Assembly: GCF_000175935.2 (NCBI RefSeq)
Contig: NC_014838.1
Span: 558,001 to 622,000, forward strand
Source: Pantoea sp. At-9b
GTDB lineage: Bacteria; Pseudomonadota; Gammaproteobacteria; Enterobacterales; Enterobacteriaceae
DNA length: 64,000 nucleotides
Direction of reading: 5' to 3'
The notes under the pieces were generated by a model. The model was given only the letters and a program-made list of their open reading frames with translations, was not told the origin of the DNA and did no database searches. Shown here one piece after another: positions 43,496 to 51,582 of this stretch. The translations under genes were made by a program, and so were the position numbers. Every line of letters starts with the position of its first letter. Position 1 is the first letter of the stretch.

Positions 43496-44947
43496 TCAGC
43501 TAAACATATCTGATTCTTTCAAGGCATTAACCAGACAATCAATGGCTGAATATGTAACATGCGGCATGGCTACGATATGAGCCAATTCCCCCCTTCCACT
43601 TAATTGGAATCTATTGAATATTTCATCGCAAGGCCTGGAAAATAAAACAACTAATGACTGTGGTCCCCTTATGACACGAAATTCAGGATGAATTTTTTTT
43701 ATCTCATGCATGCACTCATAGGCATACGCCGCAACTTTTTCACATCTTGCAGCGATGACTGCCTGTTTTTCCGAACTAACTGAAAATACAGCATACCATA
43801 GCATCAACGCTGATAACCCATTTCGGCTACCACTTAAAGTAGTGTCAGGAGAATCGATATATTCCGGGAGCGTAGCAGGGGCCATTCGGTATTTTTCTTT
43901 ACTCATATAAATGCCCGAAACGAATGGAGATCCGAACCATTTATGTGTACTCATCACGATTGAATTCACCCAAGGAAGTCGAAAATCAAAAAGCCCTCCC
44001 TTTACATGACTCAATTCGCTCTGATAAGCCATTTCTAAATAAGGCAAGTACGCAGCACCGAGTGCACCATCGATATGAATCCAAAAATCTGGGCGACTAA
44101 AACAATCGGTTTCAATGCAGAACCCATTTTGCTTTAGGATGGGAGCTATTCGTTGCCAGACTAACGTTACGTCATCAAATGCCCCTTGAAAGGTTGTGCC
44201 CACATTAAGCACAATAATGGGAGGATAACCATGATTTGCAAAAAAACTCACCAATAGTTCAAGAAGGTATGGGTCCACCCCACCATACTCATCCACAGGC
44301 ACGCCATGCGGCCAGTGGCCATCCTCTGTTATAGGGCACTCTCCTGGAAAATAAGCATTACCTATCTGCTGAAAAGTATCTACACCTAAAATACTCGCAC
44401 TTTTTTCTATCGAATAATGTGACTCGCTGGAAAAATAAAGAACAGGATTTCGTGATCTTTGAATGCTTTGTTCGCATGAGGAAACTTTACCTTTGAAATA
44501 TTCACGAGCGCTCCACATTGCATATAAATTACCTTCAGTGGAACCCATCGCCAGCACATAGCCCCAAAATGATTCAGGTGTTAGTGGGCTGCGGGGTATA
44601 GCATGCCAAAGATTTGCAAAATAGTCTAAAACCTCCTGTTCCAGGTCCCGTGTATTTAACAATGTTGAACTGGCATCATAGGGATCTCCCGCATTATTAA
44701 TATGAAGATTTAAAAATGGAGAGATCACTGAGTAATCCAACTTCTGATTTACAGGGTAGCCAAGTGACAGAGTCTGTCGGCTCAATACATTCCGATAGAG
44801 TTTTTGGATTCGTTCATGAGCCTTTTTAGTCAGATCAGAATCGGGGGTTTCAAAAATATGATAATCATTTTGAGGTAGATCACGCTTGAATCTTTTTGCT
44901 ATGGATGTGAGTATCTTTTCATTTTTCTCGTCTATAATTTTTTCCAT
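43496..44947 (-). CDS. Histidine-decarboxylase-like PLP-dependent amino-acid decarboxylase
   Basis: A 483-residue group II PLP decarboxylase. The core aligns with bacterial histidine decarboxylase (about 378 residues): SLGYP, HINNAGDP, GSTEGNLYA (135-143), SHYSI with His177, VGTTFQGAFDD, HIDGALG with Asp293, STHKW with the PLP lysine Lys336, then TLSGSRNG and LMLWYAV. It is about 100 residues longer, with an N-terminal extension of some 60 residues and an insertion near 195-225. The ATG at 44947 is preferred over 44953 because GGAG lies 7 bases before it. It heads the AT-rich block: decarboxylase, GNAT, luxR, luxR. The substrate could be histidine, another aromatic, or an aliphatic amino acid. 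Confidence 0.88.
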   Translation of the reverse strand: MEKIIDEKNEKILTSIAKRFKRDLPQNDYHIFETPDSDLTKKAHERIQKLYRNVLSRQTLSLGYPVNQKLDYSVISPFLNLHINNAGDPYDASSTLLNTRDLEQEVLDYFANLWHAIPRSPLTPESFWGYVLAMGSTEGNLYAMWSAREYFKGKVSSCEQSIQRSRNPVLYFSSESHYSIEKSASILGVDTFQQIGNAYFPGECPITEDGHWPHGVPVDEYGGVDPYLLELLVSFFANHGYPPIIVLNVGTTFQGAFDDVTLVWQRIAPILKQNGFCIETDCFSRPDFWIHIDGALGAAYLPYLEMAYQSELSHVKGGLFDFRLPWVNSIVMSTHKWFGSPFVSGIYMSKEKYRMAPATLPEYIDSPDTTLSGSRNGLSALMLWYAVFSVSSEKQAVIAARCEKVAAYAYECMHEIKKIHPEFRVIRGPQSLVVLFSRPCDEIFNRFQLSGRGELAHIVAMPHVTYSAIDCLVNALKESDMFS

Positions 44948-44996
44948 AAGCATTCTCCATTGGGTTTAGACGTTTAGCAACAGCGTTTTAAAATAT

Positions 44997-45008
44997 TTCC
45001 TTAAGGAA
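44997..45008. promoter_or_regulatory. Palindrome upstream of the decarboxylase
   Basis: TTCCTTAAGGAA is a perfect 12-base palindrome, 50-61 bases before the decarboxylase start. Its CCTT-AAGG halves recall ACCTTGAAGGT in front of the first luxR (41603-41613). A common regulator site is possible but rests on short matches in AT-rich DNA. Confidence 0.25.
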
Positions 45009-45139
45009 TTCTAACCCTGACATTCCGTATAAATGGTTATTACGCTGCTTATCGTACAATAAATTACCTTAGTAAATGAATTAAGATCGTCAATAATATA
45101 AATTCAAATACGAAAATTCATTCAAGCAGTTCATTTCAA

Positions 45140-46000
45140 CTACGCCCGCACCAGCAAACGACTCAGCTCGCCAGCCAGCTCCGAATGGGGATGGCTGGCC
45201 CGCTGCACCAGCCCTACTTCGCGGTAAAACGTTTCTCCCCCCATCTCCACCACCCGTACCGTCTTCGGCCAACGGGTTGTCGCCTGGGTTTGTGGCACCA
45301 GCGCCACTCCCAACCCATTTGCCACCAGTTTGACAATCGCTTCCAGCTCATCGACTTCACACAACTCCTGTACGTTGATGCCGCGTTCGCGCAGATAACG
45401 ATCCACCTGACGGCCACCAAAAGAGGTACGGTCATAACGGATAAACGGATGTGTCGCCAACAGCTGTGTCGGATCATCCCCGCTCACCTGGCGCGGCACA
45501 ATCAATCGATAGGGTTCACGGCGTAACGTTGTCCAGTGTAAGTCGGCTTGTAACGCAAACGGCGGGCGGATCACCGCCGCCAGATCCAGCTCCCCGGCAT
45601 CCACCAGGTTAACCAGTTCCAACGACAACCCCGGCACAATGCGCGTCTGACAGCCCGGAAACTGTTTATGAAAGCGCGTAAGCGCCACCGGTAACAGCGA
45701 ACGTTGAATTGAGGCAATCGCGCCGAGGGTAACGCGGGTTGCCGGGCGGGGCAATTCGGCCTTATCGCCGAGATGACGATACAGCGTCAACAGTTCATCC
45801 ACCTGTGGCAGTAGCTGTTGTCCACGCAAATTGAGCCTGGCGCTCCGCCCGGAACGGTCAAAGAGATCAAAACCCAGTTCGGCTTCCAGCCTGATCATCT
45901 GCGCGCTCACCGCCGCCTGAGTCAGACCAATTTTGTCACCTGCGGCGGCAAAGTTACCCTCCTGCACCACCACCATGAAGGTTTTCAGTTCCCGGATCAT
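45140..46000 (-). CDS. LysR family transcriptional regulator
   Basis: A 286-residue LysR-type regulator. The N-terminal helix-turn-helix is IRELKTFMVVVQEGNFAAAG with IGLTQAAVSAQMIRLEAELG (about 22-41), then FDLFDRSGRSARLN. The effector domain starts VTLGAIASIQRSLLPVAL. The ATG at 46000 is preferred over a TTG at 46006. It is divergent from the small VOC gene at 46135 and is the likely regulator of it. Base use is GC-rich again, marking the end of the AT-rich block. Confidence 0.92.
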   Translation of the reverse strand: MIRELKTFMVVVQEGNFAAAGDKIGLTQAAVSAQMIRLEAELGFDLFDRSGRSARLNLRGQQLLPQVDELLTLYRHLGDKAELPRPATRVTLGAIASIQRSLLPVALTRFHKQFPGCQTRIVPGLSLELVNLVDAGELDLAAVIRPPFALQADLHWTTLRREPYRLIVPRQVSGDDPTQLLATHPFIRYDRTSFGGRQVDRYLRERGINVQELCEVDELEAIVKLVANGLGVALVPQTQATTRWPKTVRVVEMGGETFYREVGLVQRASHPHSELAGELSRLLVRA

Positions 46001-46134
46001 CGCCAATGCTCAAATTTTATTTGTATTAATCCCAACTATATATTGTTTTTATTCAAACAAAACCATTCGTATGATTTTCTCCAGACGCCGCAACCAGCGG
46101 CGCATCGCCCCTTCCTTTTGCTGCTGGAGACATT

Positions 46135-46560
46135 ATGAGCCTTTCCCCGTTTCACCTTGCCATCCCGGTTTACGATCTTGATGCGGCACGTACCTTCTAC
46201 GGCACCATTTTTGGTTTGGCCGAAGGTCGCTCCAGCGCCCAATGGGTCGATTTTGATTTCTATGGGCATCAGTTGGTGATCCACGAACACCCCAAAACCG
46301 CGTCCCAGGAAAATGTGCATTCCAACCCGGTCGACGGCCATGATGTCCCGGTGCCGCACTTCGGCATTATTCTGCATTGGGATGAGTGGGAAGCGCTGGC
46401 GGAGCGTTTGCGCGGGTTCAACACCAAATTCGTTATCGAACCCTATATTCGCTTTAAAGGTCAGGTTGGCGAACAGGCCACCATGTTCTTGTTTGACCCC
46501 TGCGGCAACGCACTGGAATTCAAAGCCTTTAAAGATATGAGCCAGCTGTTTGCCAAATAA
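46135..46560 (+). CDS. VOC family protein (glyoxalase/dioxygenase-like)
   Basis: A 141-residue single-module VOC protein. [24 protein letters not shown] opens the first beta-alpha-beta unit with His7; [22 protein letters not shown] (a metal-type His) and [14 protein letters not shown] follow, the last carrying the typical metal Glu. It probably acts as a dimer. Sequences of this type are often annotated glyoxalase without evidence, so the reaction is open. GGAG lies 7 bases before ATG 46135. Confidence 0.85.
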   Translation: MSLSPFHLAIPVYDLDAARTFYGTIFGLAEGRSSAQWVDFDFYGHQLVIHEHPKTASQENVHSNPVDGHDVPVPHFGIILHWDEWEALAERLRGFNTKFVIEPYIRFKGQVGEQATMFLFDPCGNALEFKAFKDMSQLFAK

Positions 46561-46570
46561 CATTTTTACC

Positions 46571-46595
46571 GTGGCGCGATATCTCGCGCCGCTAC
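46571..46595. repeat. Palindromic repeat copy 5, partial
   Basis: GTGGCGCGATATCTCGCGCC followed by GCTAC is a shortened, diverged member of the repeat family. It lies between the convergent VOC and LacI-type genes and overlaps the LacI stop region by four bases. Confidence 0.65.
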
Positions 46596-47623
46596 AGTTC
46601 AGCTTCTGCCGGGCAGTTCTCACGAATAAATAAATTGAACGGTGTGATGTTATCGTGCAGCGAAAAGTCGTCGCTGCGATTGAAATGGCGTGCCAGCAGC
46701 GCCAGCGCACGCCGCGCTTCCTCACGCGGATTTTGATCAATGATCGCCGCCAGCGATCCTTCACGCAGCATCAAGCGTCGTTCCGGTGTCAGTTCGTGAG
46801 TGATGACCTGCGCTTGCCGTCCGAGTGATTGCAACGTGGCAATGATATTGCTGTTGCCTGACGAGGTGTTGTAAATGCCACCGATGCGTGGATTCTCCAG
46901 CAAGGCCTGGCGCACCACATCTCCGGCGCGCCGTTGATCTTCCGCGCTCTCCAGTGTTGCCACCCACTGGCAGGCCGGAAAACGCTCACGCAGCACCGCG
47001 CGAAAACCACGTTCACGCTCCTCATGCCCAATCATATTGTGCATCCCCAGCACCACCACCACATCACCGCCCCGCTCACCAAGAAAACGCCCCATCAATT
47101 CCCCGGCGGCGCGTCCCATTTGCCGGTTATCCGGGCCAATATAGGCCAGCCGTCCGCTGGCGGGGATATCGGTAGCCAGGGTGAGAATCGGCAACTGGCC
47201 TGAGACACGTTGTAGCGCATCGGCCAGATCCGCATCATTGGGGCACACCACAATCAAGGCATCATGGCTGGCGGCGATCGTTTCCACCTGTTTGATGGTG
47301 GCGCGGATGTTGCCAGGATTGTGGTAATGCATCACACCATTAATCCGCATTTCCGCCATCGCGGCACCGAGATCGGTAAACGCATTGCGCAGCCCCTTGT
47401 AGAACGGATTTTTGGGGGATTGCAGCAATATCGCCACCCGCAATGCGCGCATATAGCCACGAAATAACACGCGGTCGACGTTAAGTTTGCTGGCCCATTC
47501 CAGCACCCGCGCCTCTTTGGCCGGAGAGACGCCACCGCGTCGATTCATCACCCGGTCCACGGTACTCAGGCTGACATTAGCTGCTGCTGCAATCTGTTCC
47601 AGCGTGGTTTTTTTGCGATTCAT
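46592..47623 (-). CDS. LacI family transcriptional regulator
   Basis: A 343-residue LacI-type repressor. The helix-turn-helix TLEQIAAAANVSLSTVDRVMN (7-27) and the hinge are followed by a periplasmic-binding-protein-like sugar domain with VAILLQSPKNPFYKGL, ILTLATDIPASGRLAYIGPDN and GIYNTSSGNSNI. The last block resembles ribose/inositol-type binding regulators. ATG 47623 has AGGTGA upstream. It is divergent from iolE, and two dyads in between (47640-47680) are probable operators. It likely represses iolE and the Gfo-type dehydrogenase until the sugar or inositol inducer binds. Confidence 0.92.
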   Translation of the reverse strand: MNRKKTTLEQIAAAANVSLSTVDRVMNRRGGVSPAKEARVLEWASKLNVDRVLFRGYMRALRVAILLQSPKNPFYKGLRNAFTDLGAAMAEMRINGVMHYHNPGNIRATIKQVETIAASHDALIVVCPNDADLADALQRVSGQLPILTLATDIPASGRLAYIGPDNRQMGRAAGELMGRFLGERGGDVVVVLGMHNMIGHEERERGFRAVLRERFPACQWVATLESAEDQRRAGDVVRQALLENPRIGGIYNTSSGNSNIIATLQSLGRQAQVITHELTPERRLMLREGSLAAIIDQNPREEARRALALLARHFNRSDDFSLHDNITPFNLFIRENCPAEAEL

Positions 47624-47639
47624 CACGGTAATTTTCACC

Positions 47640-47680
47640 TGACGCTTTAACGTCAAAATTTGAAGGTTTCCCTTCAAATT
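47640..47680. promoter_or_regulatory. Two adjacent palindromic operators for the LacI-type regulator
   Basis: TGACGCTTTAACGTCA (47640-47655) is a 16-base near-palindrome of LacI-family size. Directly beside it AATTTGAAGG (47657-47666) and CCTTCAAATT (47671-47680) form a perfect inverted repeat with a 4-base centre. Both lie between the divergent lacI-type and iolE starts. Confidence 0.6.
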
Positions 47681-47746
47681 AGCCGTGGCGCAGCAAAATT
47701 GCATCCGCTATTTTCGTGCTCATCACAACCAAGGGTGGAAAAGCCA

Positions 47747-48670
47747 ATGATTAAGGATGCGTTTTATCGGAGCGGGCAGCCTGCGCCTAAACTGGGCGTC
47801 AGCCCGCTCTCCTGGGTCAATGAAGTGCTGCAACATCTCGGTGCCGGAACCCGCGCAGAGCAATGTCTGACGGAGGCGGCACAGGCCGGTTATCAGGGTG
47901 TCGAACTGAGCCGCATTTTTCCACGTGAACCCGGTGCATTGCGTGCCCTACTGGCACAACATCAGCTCCAACTGGTTTCGGGCTGGCATGATGGTTTCCT
48001 CACCGAACGCAACGTGGCACAGGAGCTGGACGCGGTGCATAACCATGCCGCGTTGCTACAGGAAAATGGTGCGCAGGTGATGGTGTATGGCGAGTGCGGC
48101 TGGATGACCGATAACGCGCTGGATGTGCCGCTGGCGCAGCGCCGCCTGTTCCCCGACGATCAGGTGCAAGCCTATGGCGACCGCCTCTCCACCTTCGCCG
48201 ATGCGCTGTTTCAGCGTTATGGCCTGCGTCTGGCCTACCACCACCACCTGATGATGGTGGCGGAAACTCTGCCGGAAATTCGCGCCCTGTTCAGCGCCTG
48301 CTCACCGTCAGTGGGCTTGTTGCTGGATACCGGTCACGCTACCGCTGCCGGTTTTGCTTACACCCAACTGATTGACGAATTTGCCGCGCGGATTTGCCAC
48401 ATCCACCTGAAAGATGTCCGGCTGGACCTGCTCCAGCAGGTGCGGCAGCAAGGGATGAGCTTCAACGAGGCGGTGCTGGCGGGCATGTTCACTGTGCCGG
48501 GCGATGGCGGCATTGATTATCAGCCGCTGGCGGACTTTATCGCCCGCAGCGGCTATCAGGGCTGGATGGTGGTGGAAGCGGAACAAGACCCGGCTAAAGC
48601 GCCGCCACTTCCCACCGTGACCCGTGCACAACGTTATGTATCACAACATATTCTCCCTGCTGCCCAATAA
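47747..48670 (+). CDS. iolE: Inosose dehydratase IolE-like protein
   Basis: A 307-residue TIM-barrel protein of the xylose-isomerase-like superfamily, matching myo-inosose-2 dehydratase (IolE): LGVSPLSWVNEVL, GYQGVELSRIFPRE, LVSGWHDGFL, LAYHHHLMMV, LLLDTGHATAAGF, CHIHLKDVR and VPGDGGIDYQPL. The metal-site His and Glu/Asp are in these blocks. It would dehydrate 2-keto-myo-inositol. Start ATG 47747. It precedes a Gfo/Idh/MocA dehydrogenase by 12 bases. The rest of the iol pathway is not in the window, so the true substrate may be a related cyclitol or sugar. Confidence 0.85.
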   Translation: MIKDAFYRSGQPAPKLGVSPLSWVNEVLQHLGAGTRAEQCLTEAAQAGYQGVELSRIFPREPGALRALLAQHQLQLVSGWHDGFLTERNVAQELDAVHNHAALLQENGAQVMVYGECGWMTDNALDVPLAQRRLFPDDQVQAYGDRLSTFADALFQRYGLRLAYHHHLMMVAETLPEIRALFSACSPSVGLLLDTGHATAAGFAYTQLIDEFAARICHIHLKDVRLDLLQQVRQQGMSFNEAVLAGMFTVPGDGGIDYQPLADFIARSGYQGWMVVEAEQDPAKAPPLPTVTRAQRYVSQHILPAAQ

Positions 48671-48682
48671 AGGAATCTGAAC

Positions 48683-49864
48683 ATGGCTGGAAATAAACTC
48701 AATGTAGGTTTGATTGGTTCAGGCTTTATGGGCCAGGCACACGCCGATGCCTGGCGTCGCGCAGGTCTGCTGTATCGCGACCTGCCACTGCAACCGGTGC
48801 TGCACACCCTGGCCGATGCCACGCCAGCGCTGGCGCAAGAAGCCGCCCGCCGTTTTGGCTTCCAGCACAGTACGGCTGACTGGCAGGCGATGATCCAGCA
48901 TCCGGAGATCGACATTGTCGATATCACCACACCGAACAACATGCATTACGATATGGCGCTGGCGGCAATTCGTGCTGGCAAACATGTCTACTGTGAAAAA
49001 CCACTGACGGTTTCCTTGCAGCAAGCGCAAACCCTGACCCAGGAAGCTGAACGCGCGGGTGTCAAAACCATGGTGGCGTTTAACAATATCAAAACCCCGG
49101 CGGCGCAACTGGCGAAACAAATGATCGAGCGTGGCGATATTGGCACTCCCACCCGTTTTCGTGGCTGGTTTGATCAGGGATTTTTCAACGATCCCAATCT
49201 GCCGTGGAGCTGGCGTTGCTCGCGTGAACAGGCCGGTTCCGGCTCGCTCGGCGACCTCGGTTCCCACGTGGTCAGCGTGGCGCAATACCTGATGGGGCCG
49301 ATCAAAAGCGTTATCGGCCAGGAACAACTGTTTATCGATACGCGCCCGGCGGCAGGGGCCGGTTCCGGTTATGGTGCGCAGGCCAGCCAGGATGCGGCGC
49401 GGCTGAAAGTGGAAAATGACGACCAGTTCCAGTCGCTGATCACCTTCGAAAACCACGCCGGAGGGGTGATTGAAGCCTCACGTATTGCCGCAGGCAAAGT
49501 GTTTGGCATTGCCTGGGAAGTGTCAGGCACCGAAGGCACCATCATCATGGACGGTGAACGCTTTAACGAGTTGAAAATCGCCCGTTATCGTGATGAAAAA
49601 CACGATCGCGGCTTCAAAACGATCTACGCCGGTTCGCAGGTCGAGCAGTTTGGGGGGTTCTTTGGTTTTGATTTCGCGGGTGGCGGCCTCGGCTACTTCG
49701 ACGTCAAAGTGATTGAAATCTATGACCTGATCAAAGGCCTGAGCGGCAGTACCGGATGCTTCCCGGATTTCCGCTTCGGCCTGGAAAATCAGCAAATCAT
49801 TGAAGCCATGGTGCGATCTTCTGCCAGCGGCACACGCGTTGACGTCGCCAGCCTGCGGGCTTAA
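48683..49864 (+). CDS. Gfo/Idh/MocA family oxidoreductase
   Basis: A 393-residue NAD(P)-dependent sugar or cyclitol dehydrogenase. The Rossmann start is LNVGLIGSGFMGQAHADAW, with ITTPNNMHYDMALAAI and the EKP signature CEKPLTVS (about 106-113); the C-terminal beta-sheet domain follows. GSLGDLGSHVVSVAQYLMG holds the catalytic-type His. It pairs with iolE, so oxidation of a cyclitol or related sugar to the keto form followed by dehydration is likely. AAGGAA lies before the ATG. Its stop overlaps the stop of the convergent hydrolase gene. Confidence 0.9.
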   Translation: MAGNKLNVGLIGSGFMGQAHADAWRRAGLLYRDLPLQPVLHTLADATPALAQEAARRFGFQHSTADWQAMIQHPEIDIVDITTPNNMHYDMALAAIRAGKHVYCEKPLTVSLQQAQTLTQEAERAGVKTMVAFNNIKTPAAQLAKQMIERGDIGTPTRFRGWFDQGFFNDPNLPWSWRCSREQAGSGSLGDLGSHVVSVAQYLMGPIKSVIGQEQLFIDTRPAAGAGSGYGAQASQDAARLKVENDDQFQSLITFENHAGGVIEASRIAAGKVFGIAWEVSGTEGTIIMDGERFNELKIARYRDEKHDRGFKTIYAGSQVEQFGGFFGFDFAGGGLGYFDVKVIEIYDLIKGLSGSTGCFPDFRFGLENQQIIEAMVRSSASGTRVDVASLRA

Positions 49865-50766
49865 CGGAAAAAGCGCGCCAGGGCCGCAGCCAGCGCCAGC
49901 GGTTGTTCATCCGGGATGAAATGGCCGCTATGGGCGAGGGTGATCCCGGTGACGTCATCAGCAAACTGGCGCAGCGGCGTCGCCATATCTGGAATGGAAC
50001 CCTGATCGGCGCTGATTGCCAGTAACGGCAACGTCAGTTTGCCCTGCTCGCGCAGCGCCCGGTTCTGTGCCGCCGACTGTGTCACCACCCGATACGGGGC
50101 CAGCCCGGCGCGCAACGCGCCATTCTGGCGCAACAGGCGCACATATTCCGCCATATCCGCGTCGCTGAACACCATGGGACTGGCGGTTTTACGCCGTAAA
50201 AACCATTCCAGGTAGATCTCCTCACGCCCGCTGATCAGGGCTTCCGGCAAATCCGGCAATAAATGGAAGGCAAAATGCCAGGTTTTCCAGGCCTTATCTG
50301 GCGTGGCTGGCAGCGCTTCAGGCAAGGTGATGCCCGGAATACCTGCATCCAGCAGCGCCAGCTTGATCACCTGCTGGCTGTAACGCATGGCATGCGGCCA
50401 GGCAACCCAGGCTCCGACATCATGCGCGGCGAGGTAATAGCGCGGGTGCCCAAGCTGTTGCATCAGGCGATGCACCTTCTCCGCCAGCGCCTCGGTATCG
50501 TAACCGGCTTGCGGTTTGTCAGAATCACCCTGGCCGGGTAAATCCGGGGCGATGATAAAATAGCGGTCGGCTAATTGCGCCATCACCTGATGCCAGGCGT
50601 ACCAGCTTTGCGGGAAGCCTGCCAGCAGCAACAAAACGTCGCCCTGCGGATGACCGCCGCTGACATAATGCAAGCGAACCCCATCCACCGTGGCGTAGTG
50701 ATGCGCAAAACCAGGCAAATTCTCTACCGGTTGTGACCAGGGGTGGGCGTTTACCGTATCAGACAT
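49861..50766 (-). CDS. Alpha/beta hydrolase of the epoxide hydrolase/dehalogenase type
   Basis: A 301-residue hydrolase. AGFPQSWYAWHQV (49-61) is the HGxP-type region, with Ala in place of His, and AAHDVGAW (113-120) carries the nucleophile Asp116, which marks the Asp-nucleophile branch (haloalkane dehalogenase, epoxide hydrolase, fluoroacetate dehalogenase). The late AHSGHFIPDEQP gives the catalytic His. GGAGG precedes ATG 50766. It lies downstream of the TetR gene on the same strand, and a copy of the TetR operator sits 15-40 bases before its start. It may degrade the same compound that the divergent EamA protein exports. Confidence 0.88.
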   Translation of the reverse strand: MSDTVNAHPWSQPVENLPGFAHHYATVDGVRLHYVSGGHPQGDVLLLLAGFPQSWYAWHQVMAQLADRYFIIAPDLPGQGDSDKPQAGYDTEALAEKVHRLMQQLGHPRYYLAAHDVGAWVAWPHAMRYSQQVIKLALLDAGIPGITLPEALPATPDKAWKTWHFAFHLLPDLPEALISGREEIYLEWFLRRKTASPMVFSDADMAEYVRLLRQNGALRAGLAPYRVVTQSAAQNRALREQGKLTLPLLAISADQGSIPDMATPLRQFADDVTGITLAHSGHFIPDEQPLALAAALARFFR

Positions 50767-50780
50767 TCAAACCTCCAGTT

Positions 50781-50806
50781 ATTTAGGAAATGAACATTTC
50801 CTTATT
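50781..50806. promoter_or_regulatory. TetR operator copy before the hydrolase gene
   Basis: ATTTAGGAA, eight bases, TTCCTTATT. The same half-sites with the same 8-base centre occur at 51428-51453 in front of the tetR gene. The site lies 15-40 bases upstream of the hydrolase start, between tetR and hydrolase. Confidence 0.65.
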
Positions 50807-50818
50807 TGGCAAAAAATT

Positions 50819-51418
50819 TTAATCCAGCAACATTAGCGCACTGGTGATCAATCGATCGTGCGCCGGTAAGTCCTGCATTTTGCCCGCCACCCGCATCCCC
50901 AGCACCAGACAGAGCAACACCCCGCCCAGTGCCTCCACGTCGTGTTGCGGGTTAACCGAACCGTCCTGTTGCCCCTGTTCCAGCAATTGCAGCAGCGACT
51001 GCTGGTTACGCTGAAGCGCAGCGCGCACCAGTTCAGCCAGCTCAGCATCCAGTACCTGGAGTTCGACAGCGCTCCCCACCACCAGGCAACCGCGCCGCCC
51101 TTCAATATCGCTGGCAGATTCGAGATAAAAACGCAGCACTTCAGCAATACGCGCACGGCCAGTCGGCTGTTGTGCCAGCCGCTGACGCAGTGCCTGATTA
51201 CGCAGCGAGGTATAGCGGGCAAACACCTGCAAAAACAAGCCACGTTTGTCGTTAAACGCTTTGTAGATACTGCCAGCGGTAAGTTGCATGGCCGCACTGA
51301 GATCGCTGATCGATGCGCTGTGATAGCCTTTCTCGCGGAATACCAACATGGCGCGATCCAGCGCGGCATCCGTATCAAACTGACGAGGACGACCACGTTC
51401 ACGAGGCTGCGCAGACAT
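50819..51418 (-). CDS. TetR family transcriptional regulator
   Basis: A 199-residue TetR-type repressor. The N-terminal region RGRPRQFDTDAALDRAMLVF and the helix-turn-helix SISDLSAAMQLTAGSIYKAF (about 37-56) are clear; the C-terminal domain is all-helical with RRGCLVVGSAVEL, a hallmark of the TetR_C group near AcrR/NemR-like members. ATG 51418 is chosen because family members start shortly before RGRP; the frame is open further upstream. A perfect operator palindrome lies 7-38 bases before the start. It should repress itself, the hydrolase, and perhaps the divergent EamA exporter. Confidence 0.93.
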   Translation of the reverse strand: MSAQPRERGRPRQFDTDAALDRAMLVFREKGYHSASISDLSAAMQLTAGSIYKAFNDKRGLFLQVFARYTSLRNQALRQRLAQQPTGRARIAEVLRFYLESASDIEGRRGCLVVGSAVELQVLDAELAELVRAALQRNQQSLLQLLEQGQQDGSVNPQHDVEALGGVLLCLVLGMRVAGKMQDLPAHDRLITSALMLLD

Positions 51419-51424
51419 TTTCCC

Positions 51425-51456
51425 ACCATTTAGGAAACGATTGATTCCTAAATGGT
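51425..51456. promoter_or_regulatory. TetR operator in the tetR/EamA promoter region
   Basis: ACCATTTAGGAA (51425-51436) and TTCCTAAATGGT (51445-51456) are perfect 12-base inverted arms with an 8-base centre. It lies just upstream of tetR and within the divergent promoter region of the EamA gene. Its core recurs at 50781-50806. Confidence 0.8.
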
Positions 51457-51582
51457 GCCACAGTTTTGTCACGAGGGAAAGTGCGATCCATCGCCACCAT
51501 CGATACGCTGTATTCACCTTGCCAGCCGCCCTGTTTATATTTACAGTGCTCGCCTCGCCCATCATTGATCGAAGAAAACCTT

